Shown: positions 1 through 9,626 of the stretch, one piece after another
Position numbering within the stretch: the stretch's first letter is position 1
How the letters are laid out: every line of letters starts with the position of its first letter
From: Pelomonas sp963422775
GTDB taxonomy: Bacteria > Pseudomonadota > Gammaproteobacteria > Burkholderiales > Burkholderiaceae_C
Reading direction: 5' to 3'
Assembly: GCA_963422775.4 (NCBI GenBank)
Contig: CAUJSJ030000039.1
Coordinates: forward strand, 13,525-77,524
DNA: 64,000 nt
Position numbers and translations under genes: made by a program
Notes under the pieces: generated by a model
Told to the model about the DNA's origin: nothing
What the model saw: only the letters and a program-made list of their open reading frames with translations
Databases searched by the model: none

Positions 1-2
1 AC

Positions 3-1103
3 GCCATCTTCAGCCTGGTGCCTTCCAACACGAGCCATCGTGACCTGCTGACCCTGGTGGCCATGGTCGCCGTCGCCGCGGTGATGGTGCATCGCGTCTA
101 CGCTGCCCACTCTGGTGCTCAGGCTCGCCTGCGCAGCCGCATCCTGATTTTTGGTACGGGCGTGGCCGCCCGAACTGTGGGCAACACGCTGCGTGCCTCC
201 GATCCGCACGCACAGATCGTGGGTTACTACGCCGGCCCCAATGAAGACCAACCTGAGGTGCCTCGAGCAGAGATCATCAATGACGGGGCCAACCTCACCG
301 AAGCCGCGCTGAAGCACAACGTCGACGAGATCGTCGTCGCACTGAGCGAGCGTCGTGGCGGCAGCATGCCTCTGCGTCAATTACTGGATTGCAAGCTGTC
401 CGGCGTTCGCGTCGTCGACATTGCTACCCACTTCGAGAAGACGCTGGCGCAGATCAATATCAAGCATGTCAACGCCGGCTGGCTGGTGTTTGGCGACGGC
501 TTCAGCCAAGGAATGTTGCGTGCAGCGATCAAGCGTGTCTGTGACATCGTGTTCGCTTCGCTGATCCTGGCAGTGACCTGGCCGATCATGTTGATCACGG
601 CCCTGGCCATACGCTTTGAATCGCGCGGTCCCATGCTTTATCGCCAGGAGCGCGTCGGCCTGAACGGTGTGCCCTTCAACGTCATCAAGTTCCGCAGCAT
701 GCGGACCGATGCGGAGAAGGATGGGAAGCCGCGCTGGGCGACCAAAAACGATGACCGCGTCACTCGCGTTGGTCGCTTCATCCGCAGGGTACGCATCGAT
801 GAGCTACCGCAGCTTTTCAATGTGCTGTGGGGCGAGATGAGCATGGTCGGGCCGCGCCCGGAGCGTCAGTATTTTGTCGACGAGCTGGTCAGCAAGATTC
901 CCTACTACGCAGTGCGCCACAGCGTGAAGCCTGGTGTCACCGGTTGGGCACAGGTGCGCTATGAGTACGGTTCGACGATCGAGGATTCGGTCGAGAAACT
1001 TCAGTACGACCTCTACTACGTCAAGAATCACTCGCTCTTCCTTGATCTGCTGATCATGCTGGAGACGGTGGCCGTGGTGCTGACCGGCAAGGGCGCTCGC
1101 TGA
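3..1103 (+). CDS. Undecaprenyl-phosphate sugar phosphotransferase, XrtA-associated EpsB type (5' partial)
   Basis: The enzyme should transfer a sugar-1-phosphate from a nucleotide sugar to undecaprenyl phosphate at the inner membrane, the first step of repeat-unit assembly. The frame is open to the left edge, so the true start and most of the N-terminal membrane segments lie outside; about 366 residues are visible, while family members usually have about 460. The visible part starts with a hydrophobic stretch, then a nucleotide-binding-like domain (ILIFGTGVAA), then the C-terminal bacterial sugar transferase domain with a hydrophobic segment (CDIVFASLILAVTWPIM), RQERVGLNG, KFRSMR, RRVRIDELPQL and SMVGPRPE. 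These match the PglC/WbaP catalytic core. It lies 46 bases before prsK, as in other XrtA loci (TIGR03013 type). The family call is firm; the sugar used cannot be read from sequence. Confidence 0.93.
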   Translation, partial: AIFSLVPSNTSHRDLLTLVAMVAVAAVMVHRVYAAHSGAQARLRSRILIFGTGVAARTVGNTLRASDPHAQIVGYYAGPNEDQPEVPRAEIINDGANLTEAALKHNVDEIVVALSERRGGSMPLRQLLDCKLSGVRVVDIATHFEKTLAQINIKHVNAGWLVFGDGFSQGMLRAAIKRVCDIVFASLILAVTWPIMLITALAIRFESRGPMLYRQERVGLNGVPFNVIKFRSMRTDAEKDGKPRWATKNDDRVTRVGRFIRRVRIDELPQLFNVLWGEMSMVGPRPERQYFVDELVSKIPYYAVRHSVKPGVTGWAQVRYEYGSTIEDSVEKLQYDLYYVKNHSLFLDLLIMLETVAVVLTGKGAR

Positions 1104-1149
1104 GCCTTGTGCGCTTCGGCGTAAGCGCCGATGTTCATGCTGCTGAGGC

Positions 1150-3318
1150 ATGCTTGAATCACGCATGTCTCTTGCTGTTGAATGGGGTTCTGCCCTGAGC
1201 GCGATGATCGAGAAGTTGGCGCCTTTTCTTTCGTTGGGCAGTCTTGCCGATCTGATTTGCGCGTCGGCCTATGGGCTGTTCGCGCTCTATTTCGCTTTGA
1301 GGCTGTTGCGCGGCAGTCTGCCTGCCACGACGCTGGCGCTGGTCTTTCTGGCTGCGCTGGCCAGCAGTTCGATTTGGGCTGGCGTTGCGTTGGTGGATGG
1401 ATTGAGGCATTGGTCCGATCGCCTCCCGACCTGGATCACACCGACGCTGGATCTGCTGCGTTTCGGCTTTTGGTTCGCCTTCATGCTGATGTTGTTGCCG
1501 CCACCGCGGCGCGGCGGTGGTTTTGGCTGGATGCGCCCCCTGGCCGCCTGCGCGGTATTGGCTCAACTGTGGCTCATCCTGTCCGCCGAGAGCCTGCCGC
1601 CAGGGACTTTGGCTCGGCCTCAAGCCTTTGCAGCGCTTGGCATCGCAGTGTTGGGCCTGGTCCTCGTCGAGCAAATGCTGCGCAACGCAACGGGCGATGC
1701 GCGCTGGAATGCCAAGCCGGTCTGTCTGGCTCTTGGCGCCATCTTCGTTTTCGATCTCTTCATCGCCTCTCAATCCGCGTTGTTCCAGCACTTTGATGGC
1801 GACGCCATCAGCGTGCGCTCACTCGTGCATGCGGTAGCGGTGCCCTTGCTCTATGTGGCGTCTCGCCGGCACGCCGACTGGCTGGGCAAGCTGCATGTGT
1901 CGCGCGCGGCAGTCTTCCATTCGGCTGCGCTATTGCTGGTCGGCTTTTATCTGCTGATGGTGGCCGGCGTTGGGTACTACGTGCGCTACACGAGTGGCCA
2001 CTGGGGACGAGCCTTGTCCGTGGCGCTGGTCTTTGTAGCGCTGGTGGCGCTGGCTTTGCTGGTCGCCTCCGGCTCGATGCGCTCCCGCCTGCGTGTCTAC
2101 ATCAGCAAGAACTTCTTCAGTTACCGCTATGACTATCGTGAGGAATGGTTGCGCTTCACGCAGCTGCTTTCCAGCAGCACCGAATCCCAACACACCGCGG
2201 AAACCGTCGTCCAAGCCCTTGCGAACCTGGTCGAGAGCCCGAGCGGCATGCTTTGGCTGCAACGCTCCGCGGCGAGCGATTTCGTGCAAACAGCCCGCTG
2301 GAATCTGCCGGCGCAAGTCGGCAGCGAAGGCCGGGACGGGGCGCTGGCCAGATTCTGGCAAGAGAGGGCTTGGATCATCAATGTGGACGAGTGGCGAGAA
2401 AAGCGCGACGCCTATCCCGGCCTTGAGCTACCCGCCTGGCTGATCGACGAGCCGAGATGCTGGTTGCTGGTGCCGTTGCTCGTGCGAGAAGCGCTGATTG
2501 GCTTCGTCGTGCTTGGCCGGCCGCGCGCCCTTGTCGAGCTGAACTGGGAAGTGCGCGACCTGCTGCGTACTGCCGCCAGTCAGGCGTCGGGCTACCTGGA
2601 CCAGGCTCAGGCCACCGAAGCCCTGCTGGAGGCACGCAAGTTCGACGCCTTCAACCGCATGTCGGCATTCGTGGTGCATGACCTGAAGAACATCGTCACC
2701 CAGCTCTCGCTGATGATGAAGAACGCCAAGCGCCTGCGCGACAACCCCGAGTTCCAGCAGGACATGTTGGACACTGTCGAGAATTCACTCGAGAAGATGC
2801 GCCAACTGATGCTGCAGTTGCGTGAAGGTGACAAGCCTCATGGCGTGACCAGCGGCGTTGATCTGGAGCAGATCGCGAAACGCCTTGCCGCAGCAGCATC
2901 CAGCAAGGGCAGGGTGCTGGAACTGGAGTTGCAGCCAGGCGTCAGCACCCGAGGGCATGCGGAGCGTGTGGAGCGCGTGGTGGGCCACATCGTGCAGAAC
3001 GCCTTCGACGCCACTCCCGCCAGCGGTCGAGTCTGCCTGACGCTGGACTCCCAAGGCAGCCAGGCCTGCGTTCGCGTGGAGGACAGTGGCTGCGGCATGA
3101 GCGTGGATTTCATACAGAATCGCCTCTTCAAGCCGTTCCAGACCACCAAGGCCAGCGGCATGGGCATAGGAGCCCACGAGAGCTATCAATACGTGCAGGA
3201 ACTGGGAGGCAAGATCAGCGTGCAGAGTGAATTGAACCGGGGAACCACCGTAACCCTGTTGCTCCCCTTGTTCCACGCGCAGGCTGATGCGCCGCTGGCC
3301 GCGCTGGATGCCCAATGA
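1150..3318 (+). CDS. prsK: PrsK, membrane histidine kinase of the XrtA/PEP-CTERM system
   Basis: Sensor kinase that phosphorylates PrsR. The N-terminal 300 residues are a run of hydrophobic segments (about nine), followed by a GAF-like region (about 335-480) and a HisKA/HATPase core. Visible motifs are VVHDLKN with H510 as the phosphoacceptor, the N box around N617 (QNAFDATP), the G1 box around D645 (EDSGCGM) and the G2 box GMGIGAHES. The length of 722 fits the family (TIGR02916), which is slightly shorter; the ATGs at 1165 and 1204 are possible alternative starts that would remove only the non-hydrophobic leader. The stop overlaps the prsR start by four bases (ATGA), showing translational coupling. 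In floc-forming Zoogloea, PrsK/PrsR with RpoN is reported to drive PEP-CTERM genes; the same role is inferred here. Confidence 0.95.
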   Translation: MLESRMSLAVEWGSALSAMIEKLAPFLSLGSLADLICASAYGLFALYFALRLLRGSLPATTLALVFLAALASSSIWAGVALVDGLRHWSDRLPTWITPTLDLLRFGFWFAFMLMLLPPPRRGGGFGWMRPLAACAVLAQLWLILSAESLPPGTLARPQAFAALGIAVLGLVLVEQMLRNATGDARWNAKPVCLALGAIFVFDLFIASQSALFQHFDGDAISVRSLVHAVAVPLLYVASRRHADWLGKLHVSRAAVFHSAALLLVGFYLLMVAGVGYYVRYTSGHWGRALSVALVFVALVALALLVASGSMRSRLRVYISKNFFSYRYDYREEWLRFTQLLSSSTESQHTAETVVQALANLVESPSGMLWLQRSAASDFVQTARWNLPAQVGSEGRDGALARFWQERAWIINVDEWREKRDAYPGLELPAWLIDEPRCWLLVPLLVREALIGFVVLGRPRALVELNWEVRDLLRTAASQASGYLDQAQATEALLEARKFDAFNRMSAFVVHDLKNIVTQLSLMMKNAKRLRDNPEFQQDMLDTVENSLEKMRQLMLQLREGDKPHGVTSGVDLEQIAKRLAAAASSKGRVLELELQPGVSTRGHAERVERVVGHIVQNAFDATPASGRVCLTLDSQGSQACVRVEDSGCGMSVDFIQNRLFKPFQTTKASGMGIGAHESYQYVQELGGKISVQSELNRGTTVTLLLPLFHAQADAPLAALDAQ

Positions 3319-4676
3319 GCACACCACGCCACGCACCGCTGTTGATTGTCGAAGACGATCTCGCCTTGCAGAAGCAGCTCAAGTGGTCACTTGATCGCTT
3401 CGAGTCGGTCACGGCTGACGACGTCGCCAGTGCAGTGCTGCAGTTCCGCCGCAACAGCCCCGCCGTCGTCACGATGGATCTCGGCCTGCCGCCGGACCGG
3501 GACTCGGTGTCCGAGGGTTTCAGGTGTCTTGAGAAATTGCTGGAGCTCGACCCTGGCGTCAAGGTCATCGTGCTGACCGGTCAGAACGATCAGGAAAACG
3601 CGTTGCGGGCCATCCGCATGGGCGCCTATGACTTCCTCGCCAAGCCCGTCGATCCCGACGTCTTGAGCCTGACCGTTGAGCGAGCCTATCGGCTATACGA
3701 GCTGCAGCAGGAGAACCGCCGCCTGCAAATGCAGCAGAGCAGCGACGTTTTCTCGGGCCTCATCACGCGCGACCCTGGCATGCAGCGTGTCTGCCGCATG
3801 ATCGAGAAGGTTGCGCCCAGCGATGCCACTGTGTTGCTGCTGGGCGAGAGCGGCACAGGCAAGGAGGTGCTGGCCCAGGGCCTGCATGACGCCTCCAAGC
3901 GCAAGGGCCGCTTCGTCGCCATCAACTGCGCAGCCATCCCCGAGACGCTGCTGGAAAGCGAACTTTTCGGCTACGAGAAGGGCGCATTCACGGGGGCGAC
4001 CAAGTCCACGCTCGGCAAGATCGAGACGGCCAATGGCGGCACGCTGATGCTTGACGAGATCGGCGACCTGCCCATGTCGCTGCAGGCCAAGCTGCTGCGC
4101 TTCCTGCAGGAGCGCGTCATCGAGCGCGTCGGTGGTCGCCAGGAGATTCCGATCGATGTGCGCGTGGTCGGTGCGACGCATCAGGATCTCAAGACGCGCA
4201 TCACGGATGGCCGTTTCCGTGAGGATCTCTACTACCGTCTCGCTGAGATCGTTGTCGAGATCCCGCCGCTGCGGGAGCGCCTGGGCGACCCGGTGCTGCT
4301 CTCGCATGCCTTTGCACGCCGCTTCGCGACCGACATGCGGCGCCCCGTCCCCACGTTGGCGGACGATGCACTGCGCGCGCTGGAGAAGCACCGCTGGCCG
4401 GGCAACGTGCGCGAGCTGCAAAACATGCTCAAGCGTGCCGTCATCATGGCCGAAGACGACCGCATCGCGGCGGTGGATCTTGGCTTGCGGACAACGGACA
4501 CGCAGACGGATGGGAGCGCCACGCTGGATCTGCGCACCGTGCGCGAAAACGCCGAACGGCACGCCCTCATCACGGCGCTGGCGCGTACTGATGGCAATAT
4601 CGTTCGTGCGGCCGAGTTGTTAGGTATCAGCCGCCCGACCCTCTACGACATGATGAACCGGTTGCAGATCAAATGA
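3315..4676 (+). CDS. prsR: PrsR, sigma-54-dependent response regulator
   Basis: NtrC-type activator that, once phosphorylated by PrsK, should drive open-complex formation by RpoN holoenzyme. The receiver domain (1-120) has the acidic cluster E13-D14-D15, phosphoacceptor D55 and K110. The AAA+ domain has Walker A GESGTGK at 177-183 and the sigma-54 contact loop GAFTGA. The C-terminal 45 residues form a Fis-like helix-turn-helix (NIVRAAELLGISRPTLYDMM). All key residues are present and the length of 453 is typical for TIGR02915. Both ends overlap neighbours by four bases, so prsK-prsR-prsT form one coupled unit. A candidate target promoter lies at 10709. Confidence 0.96.
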   Translation: MSTPRHAPLLIVEDDLALQKQLKWSLDRFESVTADDVASAVLQFRRNSPAVVTMDLGLPPDRDSVSEGFRCLEKLLELDPGVKVIVLTGQNDQENALRAIRMGAYDFLAKPVDPDVLSLTVERAYRLYELQQENRRLQMQQSSDVFSGLITRDPGMQRVCRMIEKVAPSDATVLLLGESGTGKEVLAQGLHDASKRKGRFVAINCAAIPETLLESELFGYEKGAFTGATKSTLGKIETANGGTLMLDEIGDLPMSLQAKLLRFLQERVIERVGGRQEIPIDVRVVGATHQDLKTRITDGRFREDLYYRLAEIVVEIPPLRERLGDPVLLSHAFARRFATDMRRPVPTLADDALRALEKHRWPGNVRELQNMLKRAVIMAEDDRIAAVDLGLRTTDTQTDGSATLDLRTVRENAERHALITALARTDGNIVRAAELLGISRPTLYDMMNRLQIK

Positions 4677-7483
4677 CTAAGACCAACAAGACAGTGTTCG
4701 GATGGCCGGGTATCGCGGTGCTTACGCTAGCGATGGGGCTGACTGTCACCGGGTGTTCTGAGCAGACGGCGCAGCAGTACGTGCAGTCCGGCAAGGCCCG
4801 CATGACTAAGAAGGACTACAAAGGGGCGGCCATCGAGTTCAAAAACGCCCTGTCCAAGGACTCGGCGTCGGCGGAGGCGAGATTCTTCCTGGGAAAGGCC
4901 CTGCTTGAGAGCGGTGAACCCCGGAGCGCTTGGCTGGAGCTCAACAAGGCGCGCGATGGGGGCTACAGCAAGGATGAGTTGTCGCCCGTGATGGCGACCA
5001 CGCTGCTGGCCCTGGGCCTGACGGACAAGTTCATCGCTGACTTCGCCGACGTCCAGCTCGCAACGCCAGTGCGCCAGGCCGAGCTCAAGGCAGCACTCTC
5101 CATGGCATATGGCTCCAAGGGCAAGTATGCGGATGCGCGTATTGCTGCTGAAGCGGCAGTCGCTGCCGACCCTAATAATATCGCTGCCAGGGTGTCGATC
5201 GCTTGGCTGTCCATGGTCAACGGCGACAAGTCTGGGGCGCTGGCCCAGGTAGACGAGCTCATCAAGGCTCACCCCGAAGCCGTCAATGGCTGGGCTGCAC
5301 GTGCGGAAATGGTGCTAGCCGCCCAGGGGGACCCGGCAGACGCCCTGGCGGCCTACCGCGAGGCCCTGCGCCTGCAGCCGGACGCCCTGGATGCCCACCT
5401 GGGCATCATCAAGCTGCTGTGGCGGCAGCAGGACTACGCGGGTGTCGAAAACCAGCTGGCCCAGCTCAACAAGGCGCGGCCGAACAACATCGATCACCGC
5501 TACTACCAGGGCTTGCTGGCCTTCGAGCGCAAGGATCTCAAGAATGCGCGCGAGGTGTCCCAGTTGCTGCTGAAGGCGGCGCCCGAGAATGCGCGCTTCC
5601 TGCACCTGGCCGGCATGGTCGAATACGAGCGCGGCAACTACGCGCAAGCCATCGCCCACCTGTCCAAGGCGGCGCCGTCGTCCCTATCGCCGCCCGCCGT
5701 TCGCGTGCTGCTGGCACGTGCGTACTTGCGCGCCGGCGATCCGCGCAAGGCGCTGAACGCCTTGCAGCCGCTGTTGGAAAAGGACGAGTCCAAGGTGCCG
5801 GCGGAAGTCTATGCCGCCGCCGGGGACGCCTACACGCAGCTGGGTGACGCCGCTGCCGCGCGCCGCATGCAGCAGTTGGCCGTGAAGTCCAACCCCGCGG
5901 ACGTGCGCAGCCGCGCCGCCCTGGCGCTGTCGGACATCAACCAGGGACGCACGAACGAAGGGCTGTCGGCGTTGCAGTCCATTGCGGATGCGGACAAGAG
6001 TGCCGCCAAGGGGGTCGAAGCCGAACTCCTGCTGTTCGTCGCGCACATTCGTGCGGGCCGACTGGATGACGCCGAGAAGGTTGCCGAAGCCGTCAACAGG
6101 AAATTGCCGGACCACCCGGCCGGCGCCTATCTCCGTGCGCAGGTCGAGCAGCGGCGTGGCCAGCCGGACAAGGCGCGGGAATCGTTGGAACTGGCGCTCA
6201 AGCGTTCCGCGTCCTACGCACCTGCGGCCTTCGAGCTCGCCCGGGTGGACCTTGCCAGTGGGAGGCCGGCACAAGCGGCCCAACGCTTCGAGCGCCTCGT
6301 CGCGGCGGATCCCAAGTCCGTGAATGCCGCCCTGGCCCTGATCGCTGCCCGCGCACTGGCCGGGGCTCCGCGTGAAGAGATCCGTGCGCAGTCCGACGCG
6401 GTCGTCAAGAAATTCCCGGAGGATGAGGCGCCGCGCTTGGCGCTGGTGCAGTTGCTGCTGGATCAGCGGGACTATCCCGCAGCGGTCGCCGCCGCCTCTG
6501 AAGGGCTCGCTCGCATCCCGGACAGTGTCCGCCTGCAGGATCTTGTGGGAGTGACGGAGCTCGCCGTCGGCAACCTCAGCAGGGCCGCTGCAGCCTTCAA
6601 CAAGACGGCGGCACAGCAGCCGCAGGCCATGCAGCCGCTGATGCGGCTTGTCGATGTCGAGCTGGCCCGCAAGGATGTCCCCGCCGCCATCGGCCAGTTG
6701 AAGAGGGCGCTGGCCGTCAAGCCGGACGACTTGCCCGCGCAAGCCATGCTCGTGCGGCTGTTGTCGCGTTCAGGCAAGACTGATGAAGCCTTGGCCCAGG
6801 CCAAGACCGTTCAGGCCCGGTCGCCGCAGAGCTCGGTCGGCTGGCTGCTGGAAGGCGATCTGCTGTCGTCCAAGCTGAAGTTCCCGGAAAGCGCGGCTGC
6901 GTACCGGACGGCGCAGCAGAAGCAGCCCGACGGGACGACGGCGGCCAGGCTGCACCGTTCGCTGCTCAAGGCCGGGCAGACTTCGGAAGCGGCCAAGTTC
7001 CAAGCCCAATGGCTGAGCCAGAAACCCGATGATCCTGACTTCCAGTACTACCTGGGCAGCGAAGCGCTGCGCCAGCAGCAATACGACGCTGCTGAAAAGG
7101 CGTATCGCAAGGTGCTCGCCGCACGGCCAAACGATCCTGTTTCGTTGAACAACCTGGCCTGGCTGCTGCATCACGCCGGCAAGCCCGGCGCGTTGGCGAA
7201 CGTGCAGCAGGCCCTTGCCGGGGCGCCGAACAGCGCGGCACTGCTGGATACTGCAGCGGAGATCTATCTGGCGGCGGGCCAGCTGGACAAGGCGCTCGAA
7301 TTGCAGAGCCGCGCCGTCAAGATCGAACCCGATCAGCCGTTGCATCGGCTGCATCTTGCACAGTACCTGGCCCAGTCCGGCAAGAATACCGAGGCGCGTC
7401 AGGAATTGGAGAAGCTGAGTGAATTGGGCATGGGCTTCTCTGGCCAGGATGAGGTTCAGAAGCTCCTGGCTTCGTTGAAGTAG
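4673..7483 (+). CDS. prsT: PrsT, TPR-repeat lipoprotein of the XrtA/PEP-CTERM system
   Basis: Large periplasmic or outer-membrane-attached scaffold whose biochemical role is not established; it always accompanies prsK/prsR in XrtA genomes. The N-terminus has a signal peptide with lipobox (LTVTGC, lipidated C28). The rest of the 936 residues is alpha-helical TPR repeats, recognisable from units such as GDPRKALNALQPLL and YDAAEKAYRKVLAARPNDP. Length and architecture match TIGR02917. The start overlaps the prsR stop (ATGA). The next gene follows after 37 bases and is not usually part of the core set. No frame disruption is seen. Confidence 0.95.
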   Translation: MTKTNKTVFGWPGIAVLTLAMGLTVTGCSEQTAQQYVQSGKARMTKKDYKGAAIEFKNALSKDSASAEARFFLGKALLESGEPRSAWLELNKARDGGYSKDELSPVMATTLLALGLTDKFIADFADVQLATPVRQAELKAALSMAYGSKGKYADARIAAEAAVAADPNNIAARVSIAWLSMVNGDKSGALAQVDELIKAHPEAVNGWAARAEMVLAAQGDPADALAAYREALRLQPDALDAHLGIIKLLWRQQDYAGVENQLAQLNKARPNNIDHRYYQGLLAFERKDLKNAREVSQLLLKAAPENARFLHLAGMVEYERGNYAQAIAHLSKAAPSSLSPPAVRVLLARAYLRAGDPRKALNALQPLLEKDESKVPAEVYAAAGDAYTQLGDAAAARRMQQLAVKSNPADVRSRAALALSDINQGRTNEGLSALQSIADADKSAAKGVEAELLLFVAHIRAGRLDDAEKVAEAVNRKLPDHPAGAYLRAQVEQRRGQPDKARESLELALKRSASYAPAAFELARVDLASGRPAQAAQRFERLVAADPKSVNAALALIAARALAGAPREEIRAQSDAVVKKFPEDEAPRLALVQLLLDQRDYPAAVAAASEGLARIPDSVRLQDLVGVTELAVGNLSRAAAAFNKTAAQQPQAMQPLMRLVDVELARKDVPAAIGQLKRALAVKPDDLPAQAMLVRLLSRSGKTDEALAQAKTVQARSPQSSVGWLLEGDLLSSKLKFPESAAAYRTAQQKQPDGTTAARLHRSLLKAGQTSEAAKFQAQWLSQKPDDPDFQYYLGSEALRQQQYDAAEKAYRKVLAARPNDPVSLNNLAWLLHHAGKPGALANVQQALAGAPNSAALLDTAAEIYLAAGQLDKALELQSRAVKIEPDQPLHRLHLAQYLAQSGKNTEARQELEKLSELGMGFSGQDEVQKLLASLK

Positions 7484-7520
7484 TCAAGCTTGGGTTCTTT
7501 TCAACCTCTCTGGAGGGCGG

Positions 7521-8804
7521 ATGCAAATCAAGCAAGCGAGCCTGCGCAAGAAATTCCATCAGCTGCTGCGTCGGACGTTCGCACTTCTGCCGCAGGACCT
7601 GCGCCACGGGATCTACCGGCGCATGATCGATTGCGATCGGGCGCCCGATCCCCGGCTCGAACTCAAGGTCGCCGAGACCCGTGAAGAGCTGGAGGATTGC
7701 TTTCGCATCCTGCATGACGCCTACGTCGCCAGCGGCTTCATGAAGCCGGCACCGTCGGGGCTGCGCGTGACCATGTATCACGCGCTGCCGACGACGACGA
7801 CGCTGTGCGCCAAGTACGACGGCCGCGTCGTGGGCACGATGTCCATGATCCGCGAGGGTGTCTTCGGCTTCCCTCTGCAGGCCGTCTTCGACCTCACCGA
7901 GGTGCGCGCCAAGCAGGGGCAGATCGCCGAGATCTCGGCGTTGGCCGTGCACCCGGACTTCCGCAAGACGGGCGGGGCCATCCTGTTCCCGCTGATGAAG
8001 TTCATGTACGAGTACTGCACTGAGTACTTCGACACGCGCCACCTGGTCATCGCCGTCAACCCGGACAAGATCGAACTCTACGAGTCGCTGCTGTTCTTCG
8101 AGCGCCTGCAGGAGACCGTCGTCGACAAGTACGACTTCGCCAACGGCGCGCCGGCCGTCGGTGCGGCGTTGGACCTGCCCATCGCGAAGGAAATCTTCCG
8201 CCGCGTCTATGGCAAGCGCAAGGAACGAAAGAACCTGCACCACTATTTCGTCCAGTTGCGCCTGCCCCACATCAAGCTGCCCAAGCGCCGCTACTTCACG
8301 ACCAACGACCCGGTGCTGACGCCGGCCACCCTCGACCATTTCTTCAACCAGCGCAGCAAGGTCTTCGAGGAGCTCGACGACCGCCGCAAGGCGCTGCTGT
8401 GGTCCATCTACGACCAGCCCGAATTCCGCGCCGTGCTGCCCATGATGAGGGGCTCGCCCACGGGCTTCCATCCGATGCGGCGCCACCAGCGTTTCTCGCT
8501 GCGCTGCCCGGCCGAGTTGCGCTTGCGCGTCGAGGGCGAAGGTCGTTCCATCGTGATGACGGTCATCGAGATTTCGCTTTCGGGCTTCCAGGCCCAGTCT
8601 AAGCTCGACATCCCGGTCGGTGCCGAGGGCTCGGTGTGGGTGGAGCTAGGCAGCCAGGACAAGGCGACGTTGGACGTGAAGGTCATGCGCCACCACCACG
8701 GCGACACCGGCGAGTTCTACGGTTTCAAGCTCGAAGAGCCCGACGAGGTCTGGCGCCGCGCCGTCAGTGCGTTGGAGACCGAGCACGTCGCGGGCGACCT
8801 GTGA
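7521..8804 (+). CDS. FeeM-like N-acyltransferase fused to a C-terminal PilZ domain
   Basis: Residues about 45-245 resemble the FeeM/N-acyl amino acid synthase (GNAT-fold) family, which moves a long-chain acyl group from acyl carrier protein to an amino acid. Conserved-looking stretches are FRILHDAYV, EISALAVHPDFR and KFMYEYC. Residues 320-420 form a PilZ domain with the RxxxR motif (R320, R324) and, instead of the canonical [DN]xSxxG, ExSxxG (E350, S352, G355). PilZ normally binds cyclic di-GMP. The start follows a good ribosome binding site (CTGGAGGG). The gene is 37 bases after prsT and its stop overlaps the protease start, so it is probably co-transcribed with both. Related acyltransferases occur in XrtA loci, but the amine acceptor is unknown. 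Confidence 0.8.
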   Translation: MQIKQASLRKKFHQLLRRTFALLPQDLRHGIYRRMIDCDRAPDPRLELKVAETREELEDCFRILHDAYVASGFMKPAPSGLRVTMYHALPTTTTLCAKYDGRVVGTMSMIREGVFGFPLQAVFDLTEVRAKQGQIAEISALAVHPDFRKTGGAILFPLMKFMYEYCTEYFDTRHLVIAVNPDKIELYESLLFFERLQETVVDKYDFANGAPAVGAALDLPIAKEIFRRVYGKRKERKNLHHYFVQLRLPHIKLPKRRYFTTNDPVLTPATLDHFFNQRSKVFEELDDRRKALLWSIYDQPEFRAVLPMMRGSPTGFHPMRRHQRFSLRCPAELRLRVEGEGRSIVMTVIEISLSGFQAQSKLDIPVGAEGSVWVELGSQDKATLDVKVMRHHHGDTGEFYGFKLEEPDEVWRRAVSALETEHVAGDL

Positions 8805-9586
8805 GCCTTGATCGCCGCAGCCTGCTTGCCGTCGCAGCCTGGGTGGCCTGCACCGGTTCCACCGCTGGGACCGAGCCGCTGCCCGTTCTGATCGCCCGCG
8901 CGAAGCGTTCCGTCGTCCTGGTGGGCAGTTACGGCTTGATGGACAGCCCGCGGTTCGGTTTCCGGGGAAGTGGCTTCGTCGTGGCAGATGGGCGCCATGT
9001 CGTGACCAACGTCCATGTGCTGCCGCCTGAAACCCCGGGGCGGATCGATCGCTCGGTGGCCATCCAGTTCTGGACGCCTGAAACGGACTGGGTGATGCGC
9101 AGCGCCAAACTGGTCGCGAGCGATAGCACCCGTGATCTTGCCATCCTGAAAATAGACGAAGGCGTCCCGATTCCACCGCTGCGGCTCGCCGCCGGTGACG
9201 CCAGGGAGGGCACGTCCATCGCCCTGATGGGCTTCCCGCTCGGCGGTGCCCTCGGCTATGCGCATGTCACCCACCGGGGGATCGTGGCGTCGCGGGCGGC
9301 GATCACGCCGCCTGCCGCCGGGCCGCAAGGCTTGTCGGAGCGCGCGGTCCGGCAATTGAGGCAAGGTGCCTTCGACATCCTCCAGCTCGACGTGACGGCC
9401 TATCCCGGCAACAGCGGTGGGCCGGTGCTGGACGCCGATACCGGTGAGGTCATCGGCGTCGTCAACATGGTGCTGGTGAAGGGGAATCGGGAATCTGCGC
9501 TGAGTGCACCGTCGGGCATCAGCTATGCGATACCTGTATCCAATGTGACTGCGCTCCTCGCCACGCTCAAGTTTTCTGCGAACTGA
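8801..9586 (+). CDS. Secreted trypsin-like serine protease (HtrA-like peptidase domain, no PDZ)
   Basis: The GTG start at 8801 overlaps the stop of the acyltransferase-PilZ gene (GTGA), so translation is probably coupled; upstream in-frame codons lie within the previous gene. The 261-residue product has an N-terminal export signal with an Arg-Arg pair (DRRSLLAVAAW), possibly a weak Tat signal. The catalytic triad is visible: H72 (TNVHVLP), D112 (TRDLAILK) and S205 (GNSGGPV). It ends soon after the peptidase fold, so unlike DegP it has no PDZ domain. It may process an envelope protein of the locus, but no substrate is indicated. Confidence 0.85.
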   Translation: MSLDRRSLLAVAAWVACTGSTAGTEPLPVLIARAKRSVVLVGSYGLMDSPRFGFRGSGFVVADGRHVVTNVHVLPPETPGRIDRSVAIQFWTPETDWVMRSAKLVASDSTRDLAILKIDEGVPIPPLRLAAGDAREGTSIALMGFPLGGALGYAHVTHRGIVASRAAITPPAAGPQGLSERAVRQLRQGAFDILQLDVTAYPGNSGGPVLDADTGEVIGVVNMVLVKGNRESALSAPSGISYAIPVSNVTALLATLKFSAN

Positions 9587-9626
9587 GTGTCAGCGCAGTC
9601 GTTTTGGGTGAGGTGAAGCCGGATGA

